The notes: generated from the letters alone by a model not told the origin. A stretch of 18,607 nucleotides of DNA from Pseudomonadota bacterium (GCA_023416545.1 JAEZHO010000095.1:1-18607), one strand, 5' to 3'. Numbered from the stretch's first letter, positions 1 to 6,745 are shown. A program made the numbers and translations.

Positions 1-863
1 GGCTGGAGACGGTCGCGTTCCGCTTCGTGCCGGATCCCCAGGCGCAGGCCGCGGCGCTCAAGGCCGGGGACGTGGATGCCTTCCCGGAATTCGGGGCGCC
101 CGAGCTGATGCACAGCTTCGACGGCGACGAGCGCCTGGTCACGGTCATCGGCAATACCGAACTCAAGGTCGTGGCCGGCATGAACAACGACCGCAAGCCC
201 TTCAACGACAAGCGCGTCCGTCAGGCGTTGATGATGGCGATCGATCGCAACCTGATCCTCGAGGGCGCCTGGTCGGGCTACGGCACGCCGATCGGCAGCC
301 ACTACACGCCGAATGATTCGGGCTACCTCGACCTCACCGATACCTATTCCTACGATCCGGAAAAGGCGAAGGCCCTTCTGGCGGAAGCGGGCTTTGCCGA
401 CGGCCTGACCTTCACCATCAAGGCGCCTCAGATGGCCTATGCGCAGCGGACCTCGCAGATCATGCAGGCCATGTTTGCCGAGATCGGCGTGACGATGAAC
501 ATCGAGACCACCGAGTTTCCCGCCAAGTGGGTGTCGGACGTGCTGAAGGCGGCGGATTACGACATGACGATCGTCGCCCATGCAGAACCGATGGATATCG
601 ACATCTACGCGCGCGACCCCTACTACTTCAACTACCGGAACCCGGCCTTCAACGACGTCATGGACAAGGTCCAGCAGACCAGCGACGCCGGCGAGCAGGC
701 GGCGCTCTATGGCGAGGCGCAGAAAATACTGGCCGAGGACGTTCCCGCACTCTACCTCTTCGTGATGCCGAAGCTTGGCGTGTGGGACCGCAAGCTCAAG
801 GGCCTTTGGGAGAACGAGTCCATTCCCTCGAACGTGCTGACGGAGGTCTATTGGGAGGAGTGA
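1..863 (+). CDS. Peptide-type ABC transporter solute-binding protein, 3' part (SBP_bac_5 family)
   Basis: This is the C-terminal part of a periplasmic binding protein that delivers oligopeptides, nickel or related ligands to an ABC importer. The 5' end lies outside the window; the frame is open from base 3 and gives about 286 residues, roughly half of the usual 500-550. The visible part has family hallmarks: a VPDPQAQAAAL stretch, then 'NDKRVRQALMMAIDR' (lobe II), a 'YDPEKAKALLAEAGF' segment, and a C-terminal region with 'YYFNYRNPAFNDVMDKV' and 'ALYGEAQKILAEDVPALYLF'. The stop TGA overlaps the ATG of the next permease gene by one base (TGATG), so the genes are translationally coupled in one operon. 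The ligand cannot be read from the sequence. The internal GTG at 27 is not a start. Confidence 0.93.
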   Translation, partial: LETVAFRFVPDPQAQAAALKAGDVDAFPEFGAPELMHSFDGDERLVTVIGNTELKVVAGMNNDRKPFNDKRVRQALMMAIDRNLILEGAWSGYGTPIGSHYTPNDSGYLDLTDTYSYDPEKAKALLAEAGFADGLTFTIKAPQMAYAQRTSQIMQAMFAEIGVTMNIETTEFPAKWVSDVLKAADYDMTIVAHAEPMDIDIYARDPYYFNYRNPAFNDVMDKVQQTSDAGEQAALYGEAQKILAEDVPALYLFVMPKLGVWDRKLKGLWENESIPSNVLTEVYWEE

Positions 864-1813
864 TGATCGGCCTTGTCGCCCGCCGCTTCGCAGGCCTGAT
901 CCTCACGCTTTTCATCGTCTCGGTACTGATCTTCACCGTGATGGACCTGCTGCCGGGCGATCCCGCCTCGATCATGCTCGGCACGTCCGCGAGCCCCGAT
1001 ACCCTGGCCGCGCTTCAGAGGGAACTGGGCCTCGACCAGCCGCTCCCGGTTCGCTACCTCGCATGGCTCGGCGGCGTGCTGGTGGGCGATCTCGGGGTCT
1101 CCTACACCTACGGCGTTCCCGTCGCGGGGCTGATCGCGGAGCGCCTCGCGGTGACGCTGCCATTGGCTTTCATGGCCATCCTCATATCGCTAGCAATCGC
1201 CATCCCCGCCGGAGTGCAGGCCGCGCGGAGCCGCAACGGCCCGGTGGATGTCGCGATCGGCCTGTTTTCCTACACGGGGATTGCCGTTCCCTCCTTCTGG
1301 TTCGGGCTGCTGCTGATCCTCCTGTTTGCAACCGACCTCGGATGGTTTCCGGCGGGCGGGTTTCCGGGCTGGGGGGAGGGTGGCGTCGCGGCCGTGAAGG
1401 CGCTGGTCCTGCCCGCGCTGGCACTGGCGCTGCCGCAGGCCGCGGTGCTCACCCGGGTGACGCGATCGGCGGTCCTCGACGTCCTTGCCGAGGACTATAT
1501 CAGGACAGCGCGCGCCAAGGGATTGAGCGAGCGGGCGGCAGTCTGGCGGCACGCGCTTCCGGCGGCGCTCGTGCCGATCGTGACCATGCTCGGATTGCAG
1601 TTCACCTTCCTCGTGGCCGGTGCCGTCCTGGTGGAGAACGTCTTCAATCTTCCCGGTCTCGGGCGTCTCGCCTTCCAGGCTCTCTCGCAGCGGGACGTCA
1701 TCGTCATGCAGGATGTGATCCTGCTCTTTGCGGCGCTGGTCATCGTGGTCAACTTCGTGGCGGACGTCGCGCATCTCGTCCTCGATCCCCGATTGCGGAC
1801 GGTCCAGCGATGA
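863..1813 (+). CDS. Peptide-type ABC transporter permease, DppB/OppB-like
   Basis: A 316-residue inner-membrane permease of the binding-protein-dependent type (BPD_transp_1). It starts 'MIGLVARRFAGLILTLFIVSVLIF', the usual first membrane helix of DppB-type proteins, followed by the periplasmic 'LLPGDPASIMLG' segment. The core holds about five more hydrophobic helices and the cytoplasmic EAA loop 'DYIRTARAKGLSERAAVWRHAL', which contacts the ATPase. It ends in 'DPRLRTV', typical of the family. The ATG at 863 has a strong ribosome site (GGGAGGAG at 853-860) and overlaps the upstream stop by one base; the 3' end overlaps the next permease by four bases (ATGA). An open frame continues upstream in this frame to about 527 but is only a shadow of the binding-protein gene. 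Confidence 0.95.
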   Translation: MIGLVARRFAGLILTLFIVSVLIFTVMDLLPGDPASIMLGTSASPDTLAALQRELGLDQPLPVRYLAWLGGVLVGDLGVSYTYGVPVAGLIAERLAVTLPLAFMAILISLAIAIPAGVQAARSRNGPVDVAIGLFSYTGIAVPSFWFGLLLILLFATDLGWFPAGGFPGWGEGGVAAVKALVLPALALALPQAAVLTRVTRSAVLDVLAEDYIRTARAKGLSERAAVWRHALPAALVPIVTMLGLQFTFLVAGAVLVENVFNLPGLGRLAFQALSQRDVIVMQDVILLFAALVIVVNFVADVAHLVLDPRLRTVQR

Positions 1814-2628
1814 GGACGGTCCTGTCTCGCCGGCCACTCCTGCTTGCAGGGATCGTGCTGACGGCCGCGCTGTCGATGGTGGCGCTCCTTTCGCTGTTCT
1901 GGACACCCTTGCCTCCCGCCAAGATGCAGATCGCGGCGCGGCTGAAGGCTCCGATGGAACATGGCTTGCTCGGGACAGACCAGTTCGGCCGCGACATGGT
2001 TTCCATGCTGATGGGGGGCGCCTGGAACTCGCTCTCCACCGCGGTGGCGGCGGTCGCCATCGGCGCGAGCCTCGGAACGCTCATCGGGCTCGCCGTCGCG
2101 ACGCGCAGTGGCTGGGTGAGTTCCACGGTGATGCGCGGGTGCGACATCATATTTGCGATCCCGCCGATCCTGTCGGCCATGATGCTCGCGGCCTTCATCG
2201 GTGCGGGGAGGTTCACGGCGATCATCGCGATTGCTGTGTTCATGATCCCGGTCTTCGCACGCCTGACGCTTGCGGCGGCGATGCAAATATGGACGCTTCC
2301 TTATGTCCGCGCGGCCATCGGCATGGGGCGTGCGAACTGGAAGATCACGCTCGTGCACGTGCTCCCCAACATTGCCGGACTGATCATCGTCCAGGTGACC
2401 ATCCAACTGGGGCTTGCCATCCTGACGGAGGCCGGCCTCGGCTTCCTGGGGCTCGGCATGGCGCCGCCCGCTCCCAGCTGGGGGCGGATGCTTGCCGATG
2501 CGCAGACCTATCTCGGCCAGGCGCCATGGCTGGCACTTCTGCCGGGGCTCGCGATCTTCCTCTCGGTTCTCGGCTTCAGCCTCCTGGGGGATGGGCTCAG
2601 GGATCATCTCGACCGGCGCTCGCGCTAG
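1810..2628 (+). CDS. Peptide-type ABC transporter permease, DppC/OppC-like
   Basis: A 272-residue partner permease of the preceding gene. It has one N-terminal membrane helix (about 8-30), then the characteristic 'HGLLGTDQFGRDMVSMLMGGAWNSL' motif of DppC-type proteins, several hydrophobic helices, an EAA-like loop 'PYVRAAIGMGRANWKITLVHVLPN', and the C-terminal 'EAGLGFLGLGMAPPAPSWGRML' and 'LLGDGLRDHLD' motifs. The start ATG at 1810 lies inside the stop of the upstream gene (ATGA), a classic coupled arrangement. It is the last gene of its operon here; no ATP-binding subunit follows, so the ATPases are presumably encoded upstream of the window or elsewhere. Confidence 0.95.
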   Translation: MRTVLSRRPLLLAGIVLTAALSMVALLSLFWTPLPPAKMQIAARLKAPMEHGLLGTDQFGRDMVSMLMGGAWNSLSTAVAAVAIGASLGTLIGLAVATRSGWVSSTVMRGCDIIFAIPPILSAMMLAAFIGAGRFTAIIAIAVFMIPVFARLTLAAAMQIWTLPYVRAAIGMGRANWKITLVHVLPNIAGLIIVQVTIQLGLAILTEAGLGFLGLGMAPPAPSWGRMLADAQTYLGQAPWLALLPGLAIFLSVLGFSLLGDGLRDHLDRRSR

Positions 2629-2641
2629 CGGAAACTTTTCT

Positions 2642-2666
2642 GGAACAAAATCGGTGCCGGGCCATT
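2642..2666 (+). promoter_or_regulatory. EcfG-type (general stress response) promoter
   Basis: The sequence GGAAC (2642-2646) is followed by 16 bases and CATT (2663-2666). This is the same GGAAC-N16-C(A/G)TT layout found at four other sites near the stress-response core in this window. It faces the DUF883 gene that starts at 2863; the leader would be about 190 bases. The rest of the 2629-2862 gap holds a CCCCTAGGGG palindrome (2797-2806) and no convincing gene. That EcfG reads this site is inferred. Confidence 0.6.
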
Positions 2667-2862
2667 AACCGCTTGCAGTGCGGAGGGGCGAGCCGTGCGC
2701 GCCGACCATTGCGTTCGCCCGAGGAGGCTCGCTGTTGATGGCATTCTTCGGTGACCGGTCGGTTTCCCATCCCCAGCCCTCTTTACCTCGTCGGTTCCCC
2801 TAGGGGCGGACGGGGCGCTGCGTCGATTGATGTTTTCGCCGAGACGATAACAGGAGTAAGTG

Positions 2863-3195
2863 ATGGCACCCGTCAACGTAACCAATGAGCCCCTGGGCTC
2901 CTCCGCATCGCGCAACGATGTCGAATCCCAGCTCCAGCAGCTGCGCGACGATATCGCAAACCTTGCGCGGACAGTTGCTGGCGTTGGCTCCGAGAAGGCC
3001 GACGACTATCGCAGTCGCGTCCGGAAGGCCGGCAATGACGCAGCGGACGCTTCCATGCAGATGGTCGAGGCCGCTCGCGATCACGCCATTTCGCTGGAGC
3101 GCGATCTCGAGGGCAAGATCCGCACCAACCCGCTGCAGGCCGTCGCCATGGCCGCCGGCGTAGGCTTTCTGATCGCCCTGCTGGTTCGCCGCTGA
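2863..3195 (+). CDS. DUF883/ElaB-YqjD-like tail-anchored small membrane protein
   Basis: A 110-residue protein with a polar, heptad-rich N-terminal and middle part (about 15-85, likely a long helix or coiled coil: 'SQLQQLRDDIANLARTVAG', 'DDYRSRVRKAG') and a C-terminal membrane anchor 'NPLQAVAMAAGVGFLIALLVRR'. This matches DUF883 proteins such as ElaB and YqjD of E. coli, which sit in the inner membrane, are induced by RpoS and have been linked to ribosome binding. The ATG at 2863 is preferred over the GTG at 2860 because AGGAG at 2852-2856 then has 6-base spacing. The stop overlaps the next ATG by one base. An EcfG-type promoter lies upstream, so a stress-induced role fits, but that is inference. 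Confidence 0.85.
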   Translation: MAPVNVTNEPLGSSASRNDVESQLQQLRDDIANLARTVAGVGSEKADDYRSRVRKAGNDAADASMQMVEAARDHAISLERDLEGKIRTNPLQAVAMAAGVGFLIALLVRR

Positions 3196-3683
3196 TGCTT
3201 TCGGGACTGGCGCCGCTCCTGGCATCGTTGGCAGCGGTCGATGTTGCGACATCCGTCCGCCGCCTGCAGCGCAATGTCGTGCTCTATGCGCTGATGCTGC
3301 TCTTCCTGTTGACGGCATATGGTGCCCTGGTGGCGGCGGCGGCGCTTGCCATCGCCCGGCATCTGGGCCCCGTGGGCGCCCTGCTGACGGTCGCGGGCGG
3401 CGGTCTCCTGCTTGCGCTTGTCATCTTCCTCATCACCGGGGCGATGGCACGTGCCGACGAGAGGCGCAAGCGCGAGGTTGCCACGAGCAACAGCAGCAAG
3501 GCCCTGATGATCACGGCGGGGCTTTCCGCCTTTCCGGTCCTCGTCCGCTCGCGTCCGCTTGCCGCCATAGCGATTGCCGGCGGCCTAGGTTTCCTGGCGA
3601 TGCGGAGCCTCGACGTGCTCGGCCCCCGGGCCGGCAGGCGCGATAGCGTGCCGCCGCGACCGGACCGGCCGCGGCCTAGATGA
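3195..3683 (+). CDS. Holin superfamily III-like (DUF1469/phage holin family) membrane protein
   Basis: A 162-residue protein with two strong hydrophobic hairpin helices (about 28-53 and 58-84, 'VVLYALMLLFLLTAYGALVA' and 'VGALLTVAGGGLLLALVIFL'), a charged cytoplasmic stretch 'RADERRKREVATSNSSK', and a further hydrophobic segment near 122-138. The tail is Pro/Arg-rich ('DSVPPRPDRPRPR'). The pattern fits the putative actinobacteriophage-holin-like family that is commonly encoded next to DUF883 genes in Proteobacteria; despite the name it is not evidence of a phage. Its ATG overlaps the DUF883 stop by one base, so both are co-translated. Its last 8 bases overlap the end of the convergent Crp/Fnr gene. 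Confidence 0.75.
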   Translation: MLSGLAPLLASLAAVDVATSVRRLQRNVVLYALMLLFLLTAYGALVAAAALAIARHLGPVGALLTVAGGGLLLALVIFLITGAMARADERRKREVATSNSSKALMITAGLSAFPVLVRSRPLAAIAIAGGLGFLAMRSLDVLGPRAGRRDSVPPRPDRPRPR

Positions 3684-4431
3684 ATGGTCTGGCGCCCTCT
3701 TCCGGGGGGCGCCATTCGGCTACGCGATAAAGGCCCTCAGCATCGATCACTTCGCAGCCGCGGTCTAGCCAGCGCACAAGTCCCTGATCCATCAGCTTGC
3801 GCAGCGTCTTGTTGGTATGAACGAGCGACAGGCCGAGCGTATCCGCAACGTGCTGCTGGGTCAGCGGCAACTGCCGGAATTTCCCGTGGGAAGCAATCGC
3901 CGCCTGGGCGCGCGCGTCCAGGAAGGCCAGGAGATAGGCGGCCCGCTCGCGGGCGCTCCGCCGGCCGACGCTCAGCAGATGCTCGTCCAGCATGGACTCC
4001 TCCCGCGACGCGATCCAGGTGATGTCGAAGGCAAGCGCCGGCTGGCTGCGGAAGAGGTTCGGAAACCGCTCCCGTTCGAAGGTGCAGAGCGTCATCCGGG
4101 TCAGCGCCTCGACCGAATGCTGCATTTCCTTCATGACATTGCCCTGCAGGCCGATCATGTCGCCCGGCAGAACATAGTTGAGGATCTGGCGCCTGCCGTC
4201 CTCGAGGATCTTATAGCGAAATCCCCATCCGCTCAGGACAGTGTAGAGGGAAGGGTTGCGTTCTCCCTCGACAATGATGGCCATGCCCGGTTCGGCAGGG
4301 GTTTCGGCGACCTTGAAACCCGCCACGAAATCCAGTTCCTCCGGGGTGAAATCCCGGAAAAACGGGCGTTGTCGCAACGGACATTGCTGGCAGGGGATGC
4401 GCGGCGGTACGGCAGGCTTCGATATGGCCAT
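3676..4431 (-). CDS. Crp/Fnr-family transcriptional regulator
   Basis: A 251-residue cyclic-nucleotide-binding-fold regulator. The N-terminal effector domain (about 28-145) has the typical turn 'LYTVLSGWGFRYKILEDGRRQILNYVLPGDMIGL'; a long dimerisation helix follows, then a winged helix-turn-helix (about 186-222, 'LPLTQQHVADTLGLSLVHTNKTLRKLMDQGLVRW'). The N-terminus carries a CxxC (C14, C17, 'CQQCPLR'), with a third Cys at 116, reminiscent of FNR-type proteins, but the full four-Cys cluster set of FNR is not obvious. The cAMP-contact residues of CRP are not evident, so the signal is unknown. Start ATG at 4431 has only a weak ribosome site. It converges with the holin-like gene (8-base overlap). 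Whether it belongs to the stress response is unknown. Confidence 0.9.
   Translation of the reverse strand: MAISKPAVPPRIPCQQCPLRQRPFFRDFTPEELDFVAGFKVAETPAEPGMAIIVEGERNPSLYTVLSGWGFRYKILEDGRRQILNYVLPGDMIGLQGNVMKEMQHSVEALTRMTLCTFERERFPNLFRSQPALAFDITWIASREESMLDEHLLSVGRRSARERAAYLLAFLDARAQAAIASHGKFRQLPLTQQHVADTLGLSLVHTNKTLRKLMDQGLVRWLDRGCEVIDAEGLYRVAEWRPPEEGARPFI
3691..3713. terminator. Possible bidirectional hairpin at a convergent gene end
   Basis: GGCGCCC (3691-3697) and GGGCGCC (3707-3713) form a perfect 7-bp stem, with AAT/ATT flanks that can extend it around a bulge. It sits inside the last codons of the minus-strand Crp/Fnr gene and just past the stop of the holin-like gene. There is no clear T-run on either side, so this is only a candidate. 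Confidence 0.3.
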
Positions 4432-4552
4432 GAAGAATCACGAGTGGCGAGGTAGCTCGCTCCTAGCGTATCGCGATCCATCGCACTGTGTCTTTTTTAA
4501 ATGACGGGCTTCTTTCGCGAACCCATAGAGGTCGTTTCGGAAGGAGAGGACG

Positions 4553-4927
4553 ATTTCGTCAGTCCTGACTATCCTGATTGCAGAGCGGGAATACCTTGTC
4601 GCGATGGAGGCCGAGCGCATCTTCGCGGAGGCCTTGCCGTGCCGCGTCCGGATCGCCACGCCGCGGGAACTTGCGGTCCTGCTCGACGAGGAGCCCATCG
4701 ACCTCCTGGTTCTCGATGTGGACCTCGCAGCCGATGTGCTTTCGCTTGTCAGGCGCCGTCAGGCGTCCGGCACGCGGGTGATCCTCACCATGCTTATGCC
4801 GGACGATCGCGCCTGGGTGGCCGAGCTTCCCGGTTCGACACCGGTCACCAAGCCTTTCATGGAGGATGACCTCCTGGCGGCGGCACGTGCCGCCGGCTCT
4901 CCCACCATGCCGGAACTTGAACCCTAG
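4553..4927 (+). CDS. Small stand-alone receiver-domain protein, apparent ATT start
   Basis: A single receiver domain of about 124 residues with no output domain. It has strand 1 'LTILIAEREYLVAMEAERIF', the phosphoacceptor Asp in 'LLVLDVDL' (about D55), Thr in 'VILTML' (about T79) and Lys in 'PVTKPF' (about K100). The first acidic pocket is unusual: A-E-R-E where receivers normally have two acidic residues in a row. The first ATG (4604) would delete strand 1. The frame opens after a stop at 4526-4528 and has no ATG, GTG or TTG before 4604. AAGGAG at 4541-4546 sits 6 bases before ATT at 4553, so ATT is the best start. The stop TAG shares CTAG with the stop of convergent ecfG. Location suggests a role in stress signalling, which is inference. 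Confidence 0.72.
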   Translation: MSSVLTILIAEREYLVAMEAERIFAEALPCRVRIATPRELAVLLDEEPIDLLVLDVDLAADVLSLVRRRQASGTRVILTMLMPDDRAWVAELPGSTPVTKPFMEDDLLAAARAAGSPTMPELEP

Positions 4928-5487
4928 CTGCCGAAGGCGCGCGCCGTGATCGCGGCATGGCCGGCATCGGGGCCGAAGTCGCCTTCGCCGGAGACGCCAA
5001 GGAGCTCCTGCAGGCGCGTGCGGGCCCGGCTGACGCGGCTCTTGATGGTCCCCACGGCGCAGCCGCAGATGGTTGCCGCTTCCTCGTAGGCGAAGCCCGC
5101 CGCACCGACCAGGATGATCGCCTCGCGCTGGTCGTCGGGAAGCGTGTCCAGGGCCTTGCGGAAATCCTGAAGGTCCAGCCTTCCGTACTGTTCGGGATGC
5201 ACGGAGAAACGTTCGCTGAACAGCCCGTCGGTATCCTGTACCTCGCGGCCGCGCTTGCGCATCTGGCTGTAGAATTCGTTGCGCAGGATCGTGAAGAGCC
5301 ATGCCCGCATGTTCGTGCCGGCCGTGAAGCTGGTCTGGTTGGCCCACGCCTTCATGATGGTGTCCTGCACCAGATCATCGGCCTTGTCATGGCGACCCGT
5401 CAGAGAGACAGCAAAGGCACGGAGATTGGGCAAGGATGCGAGAAGGTCGCGCTTGAAGCCGCGATCATCGTCCTCGGTCATTGTCAT
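4924..5487 (-). CDS. ecfG: General stress response ECF sigma factor EcfG (RpoE2-type)
   Basis: A 187-residue ECF sigma factor. Region 2 (about 18-80) contains 'LPNLRAFAVSLTGRHDKADDLVQDTIMKAW' and 'TNMRAWLFTILRNEFYSQMRKR'; region 4 (about 107-165) contains 'ALDTLPDDQREAIILVGAAGFAYEEAATICGCAVGTIKSRVSRARTRL', both diagnostic for the EcfG group. In Alphaproteobacteria EcfG drives the general stress regulon and is held inactive by NepR until phosphorylated PhyR removes NepR. The ATG at 5487 overlaps the nepR stop by four bases (ATGA), so the sigma and anti-sigma factors are translationally coupled. The gene is expressed from the EcfG-type promoter at 5741-5765, giving positive autoregulation. A second in-frame ATG at 5481 is possible. 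Confidence 0.96.
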   Translation of the reverse strand: MTMTEDDDRGFKRDLLASLPNLRAFAVSLTGRHDKADDLVQDTIMKAWANQTSFTAGTNMRAWLFTILRNEFYSQMRKRGREVQDTDGLFSERFSVHPEQYGRLDLQDFRKALDTLPDDQREAIILVGAAGFAYEEAATICGCAVGTIKSRVSRARTRLQELLGVSGEGDFGPDAGHAAITARAFGS

Positions 5488-5705
5488 TTTACCTTCACCG
5501 ACTGCGACTGCGACTGAGCGTTGCGTTCCGCGTTCTCCAGCTTTTCCAGGAGATCGAGAAAACGGTCGGGAATGCCTTCCTCCTGCACGGCGTCATAGAA
5601 CTCGCGCAGTTTGCGGGAGATCGAGGCGTTTGGCGGCACCGATCCGGGTTTCATGTCGTGCTGGGAGAGGGTCATGTCTTGCTTTTTTCTGTTGTCGTCA
5701 CTCAT
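5484..5705 (-). CDS. nepR: Anti-sigma factor NepR
   Basis: A 73-residue protein with the NepR core 'ISRKLREFYDAVQEEGIPDRFLDLLEKL' (about 29-56), two amphipathic helices that clamp EcfG or bind PhyR. The N-terminus is polar and likely disordered; the C-terminus is a Gln/Ser-rich tail 'NAQSQSQSVKVK'. The ATG at 5705 is chosen because the frame upstream of it runs through the promoter region; an internal ATG at 5675 is an alternative, and no strong ribosome site marks either. It is the first gene of nepR-ecfG and overlaps ecfG by four bases, the standard order for this locus. Confidence 0.94.
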   Translation of the reverse strand: MSDDNRKKQDMTLSQHDMKPGSVPPNASISRKLREFYDAVQEEGIPDRFLDLLEKLENAERNAQSQSQSVKVK

Positions 5706-5740
5706 CACGCGGGCAGCCTGTTGCGATATCGTGAGGAGAC

Positions 5741-5765
5741 AATGCGGCAGCGGAAAAAAAGTTCC
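5741..5765 (-). promoter_or_regulatory. EcfG-type promoter of nepR-ecfG
   Basis: On the minus strand GGAAC (5765-5761) is followed by 16 bases and CATT (5744-5741). A transcript would start near 5734, about 30 bases before the nepR ATG. The -35 element is one arm of the inverted repeat shared with the phyR promoter. Autoregulation of ecfG through such a site is established for this family. Confidence 0.85.
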
Positions 5766-5787
5766 AACACTTGCGGAACTTTTTTTC
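5753..5787. repeat. 13-bp perfect inverted repeat carrying two back-to-back -35 elements
   Basis: Left arm 5753-5765 (GAAAAAAAGTTCC) and right arm 5775-5787 (GGAACTTTTTTTC) are exact reverse complements around a 9-base centre. Each arm contains the GGAAC -35 element of one of the two divergent promoters, followed by a run of seven T in its spacer. A further GTTCC lies at 5789-5793. Confidence 0.9.
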
Positions 5788-5799
5788 TGTTCCCACGTT
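5775..5799 (+). promoter_or_regulatory. EcfG-type promoter of phyR
   Basis: GGAAC (5775-5779), 16 bases, then CGTT (5796-5799): an exact match to the EcfG consensus. The predicted start is about 35 bases upstream of the phyR ATG at 5843. Faces away from the nepR-ecfG promoter, so one short region drives both halves of the switch. Confidence 0.88.
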
Positions 5800-5842
5800 C
5801 TCACCACGTAATTGCCCGCCGGGCGACAGGGGAGAATTCTGT

Positions 5843-6637
5843 ATGTCACTTACTACACGCGTTGCATCACACCTTCCGTATTTGCGCCGTTATGCACGCG
5901 CCGTTACCGGATCCCAGACTTCCGGGGACGCCTATGTGGCCGCCGTACTGGAAGCGCTGATCGCGGATGTCTCGATCTTTCCCGAAACATCCAAGGACCG
6001 TGTTTCGCTCTACAAACTGTTTGTCGCGATATTTGGTTCCACATCGATCGATATCCGGCCGATCGAGTCGCCCTTCGCCTGGGAGCAGCGCGCAGCGGCC
6101 AACCTCGCGTCCCTGCCGTCGATGGCCCGCCACGCCTTCCTGCTCGTCTCGGTAGAGGGCTTCACGATCGAAGAGACGGCGGAAGTACTGAACGTCAGCG
6201 TCGAGAAGGCGACCGAACTGCTCGACGAAGCGTCGAGGGAGATCTCGCGCCAGGTCGCGACCGACATCATGATCATTGAGGACGAGCCGCTCATCGCGCT
6301 CGACATCGAGCAGATGGTGCAGGAACTCGGCCACCGCGTCACGGGCATTGCCCGCACCCACAAGGAAGCCGTCGATCTCTTCCAGAGCTCCAACCCGAAG
6401 ATGGTCCTCGCCGATATCCAGCTTGCCGACGGAAGCTCGGGCATCGATGCGGTCAACGAGATCCTGAAGGCATCCACCGTCCCGGTCATCTTCATCACCG
6501 CCTTCCCTGAGCGGCTCCTGACCGGCGAACGCCCCGAGCCTGCCTTCCTGGTCACCAAGCCGTTCAATCCGGACATGGTGAAGGCTCTGATCAGCCAGGC
6601 GCTGTTCTTCAACGAAACGGTCAAGGCGGCCGCCTGA
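5843..6637 (+). CDS. phyR: Anti-anti-sigma response regulator PhyR
   Basis: A 264-residue protein with the unique PhyR order: an N-terminal sigma-like domain (about 5-137, with 'LPYLRRYARAVTGSQTSGDAYV' and the sigma-4-like 'LPSMARHAFLLVSVEGFTIEETAEVLNVSVEKATELLDEA') fused to a C-terminal receiver (about 140-260). Receiver residues are complete: acidic pocket E146-D147-E148, phosphoacceptor D191 in 'VLADIQLADGSSG', T219 and K239 in 'FLVTKPF'. When phosphorylated, the sigma-like part mimics EcfG and sequesters NepR. Start ATG 5843 has AGGGGAGA (5828-5835) at good spacing; upstream codons of the open frame lie in the promoter. Divergent from nepR-ecfG. Confidence 0.96.
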   Translation: MSLTTRVASHLPYLRRYARAVTGSQTSGDAYVAAVLEALIADVSIFPETSKDRVSLYKLFVAIFGSTSIDIRPIESPFAWEQRAAANLASLPSMARHAFLLVSVEGFTIEETAEVLNVSVEKATELLDEASREISRQVATDIMIIEDEPLIALDIEQMVQELGHRVTGIARTHKEAVDLFQSSNPKMVLADIQLADGSSGIDAVNEILKASTVPVIFITAFPERLLTGERPEPAFLVTKPFNPDMVKALISQALFFNETVKAAA

Positions 6638-6675
6638 GCGGACGCCGTGAACGGTCTCTTGCCAATGGGCGGGCT

Positions 6676-6701
6676 CTGTCGCCGGGAGATGCCGGCGACA
6701 G
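6676..6701 (+). terminator. Hairpin downstream of phyR
   Basis: CTGTCGCCGG (6676-6685) and CCGGCGACAG (6692-6701) form a perfect 10-bp stem with a 6-base loop, 38 bases after the phyR stop. A TTTT tract comes about 15 bases later (6717-6720), too far for a standard intrinsic terminator. It may end or stabilise the phyR transcript. Confidence 0.45.
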
Positions 6702-6745
6702 CTTCGGGCCGTCTCGTTTTCGATGCGTAAAATTGATGCGGTGGG

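Noticed and set aside
2738..2803. A 21-codon frame (MAFFGDRSVS...) behind GAGGAGG in the leader of the DUF883 gene.
   Set aside because: Ribosome-site spacing is 10 bases and there is nothing to recognise in the peptide; could be a leader peptide but unsupported.
3195..3683. Phage remnant suggested by the holin-like protein.
   Set aside because: No other phage gene is near, and this family is a chromosomal neighbour of DUF883 genes in many Proteobacteria.
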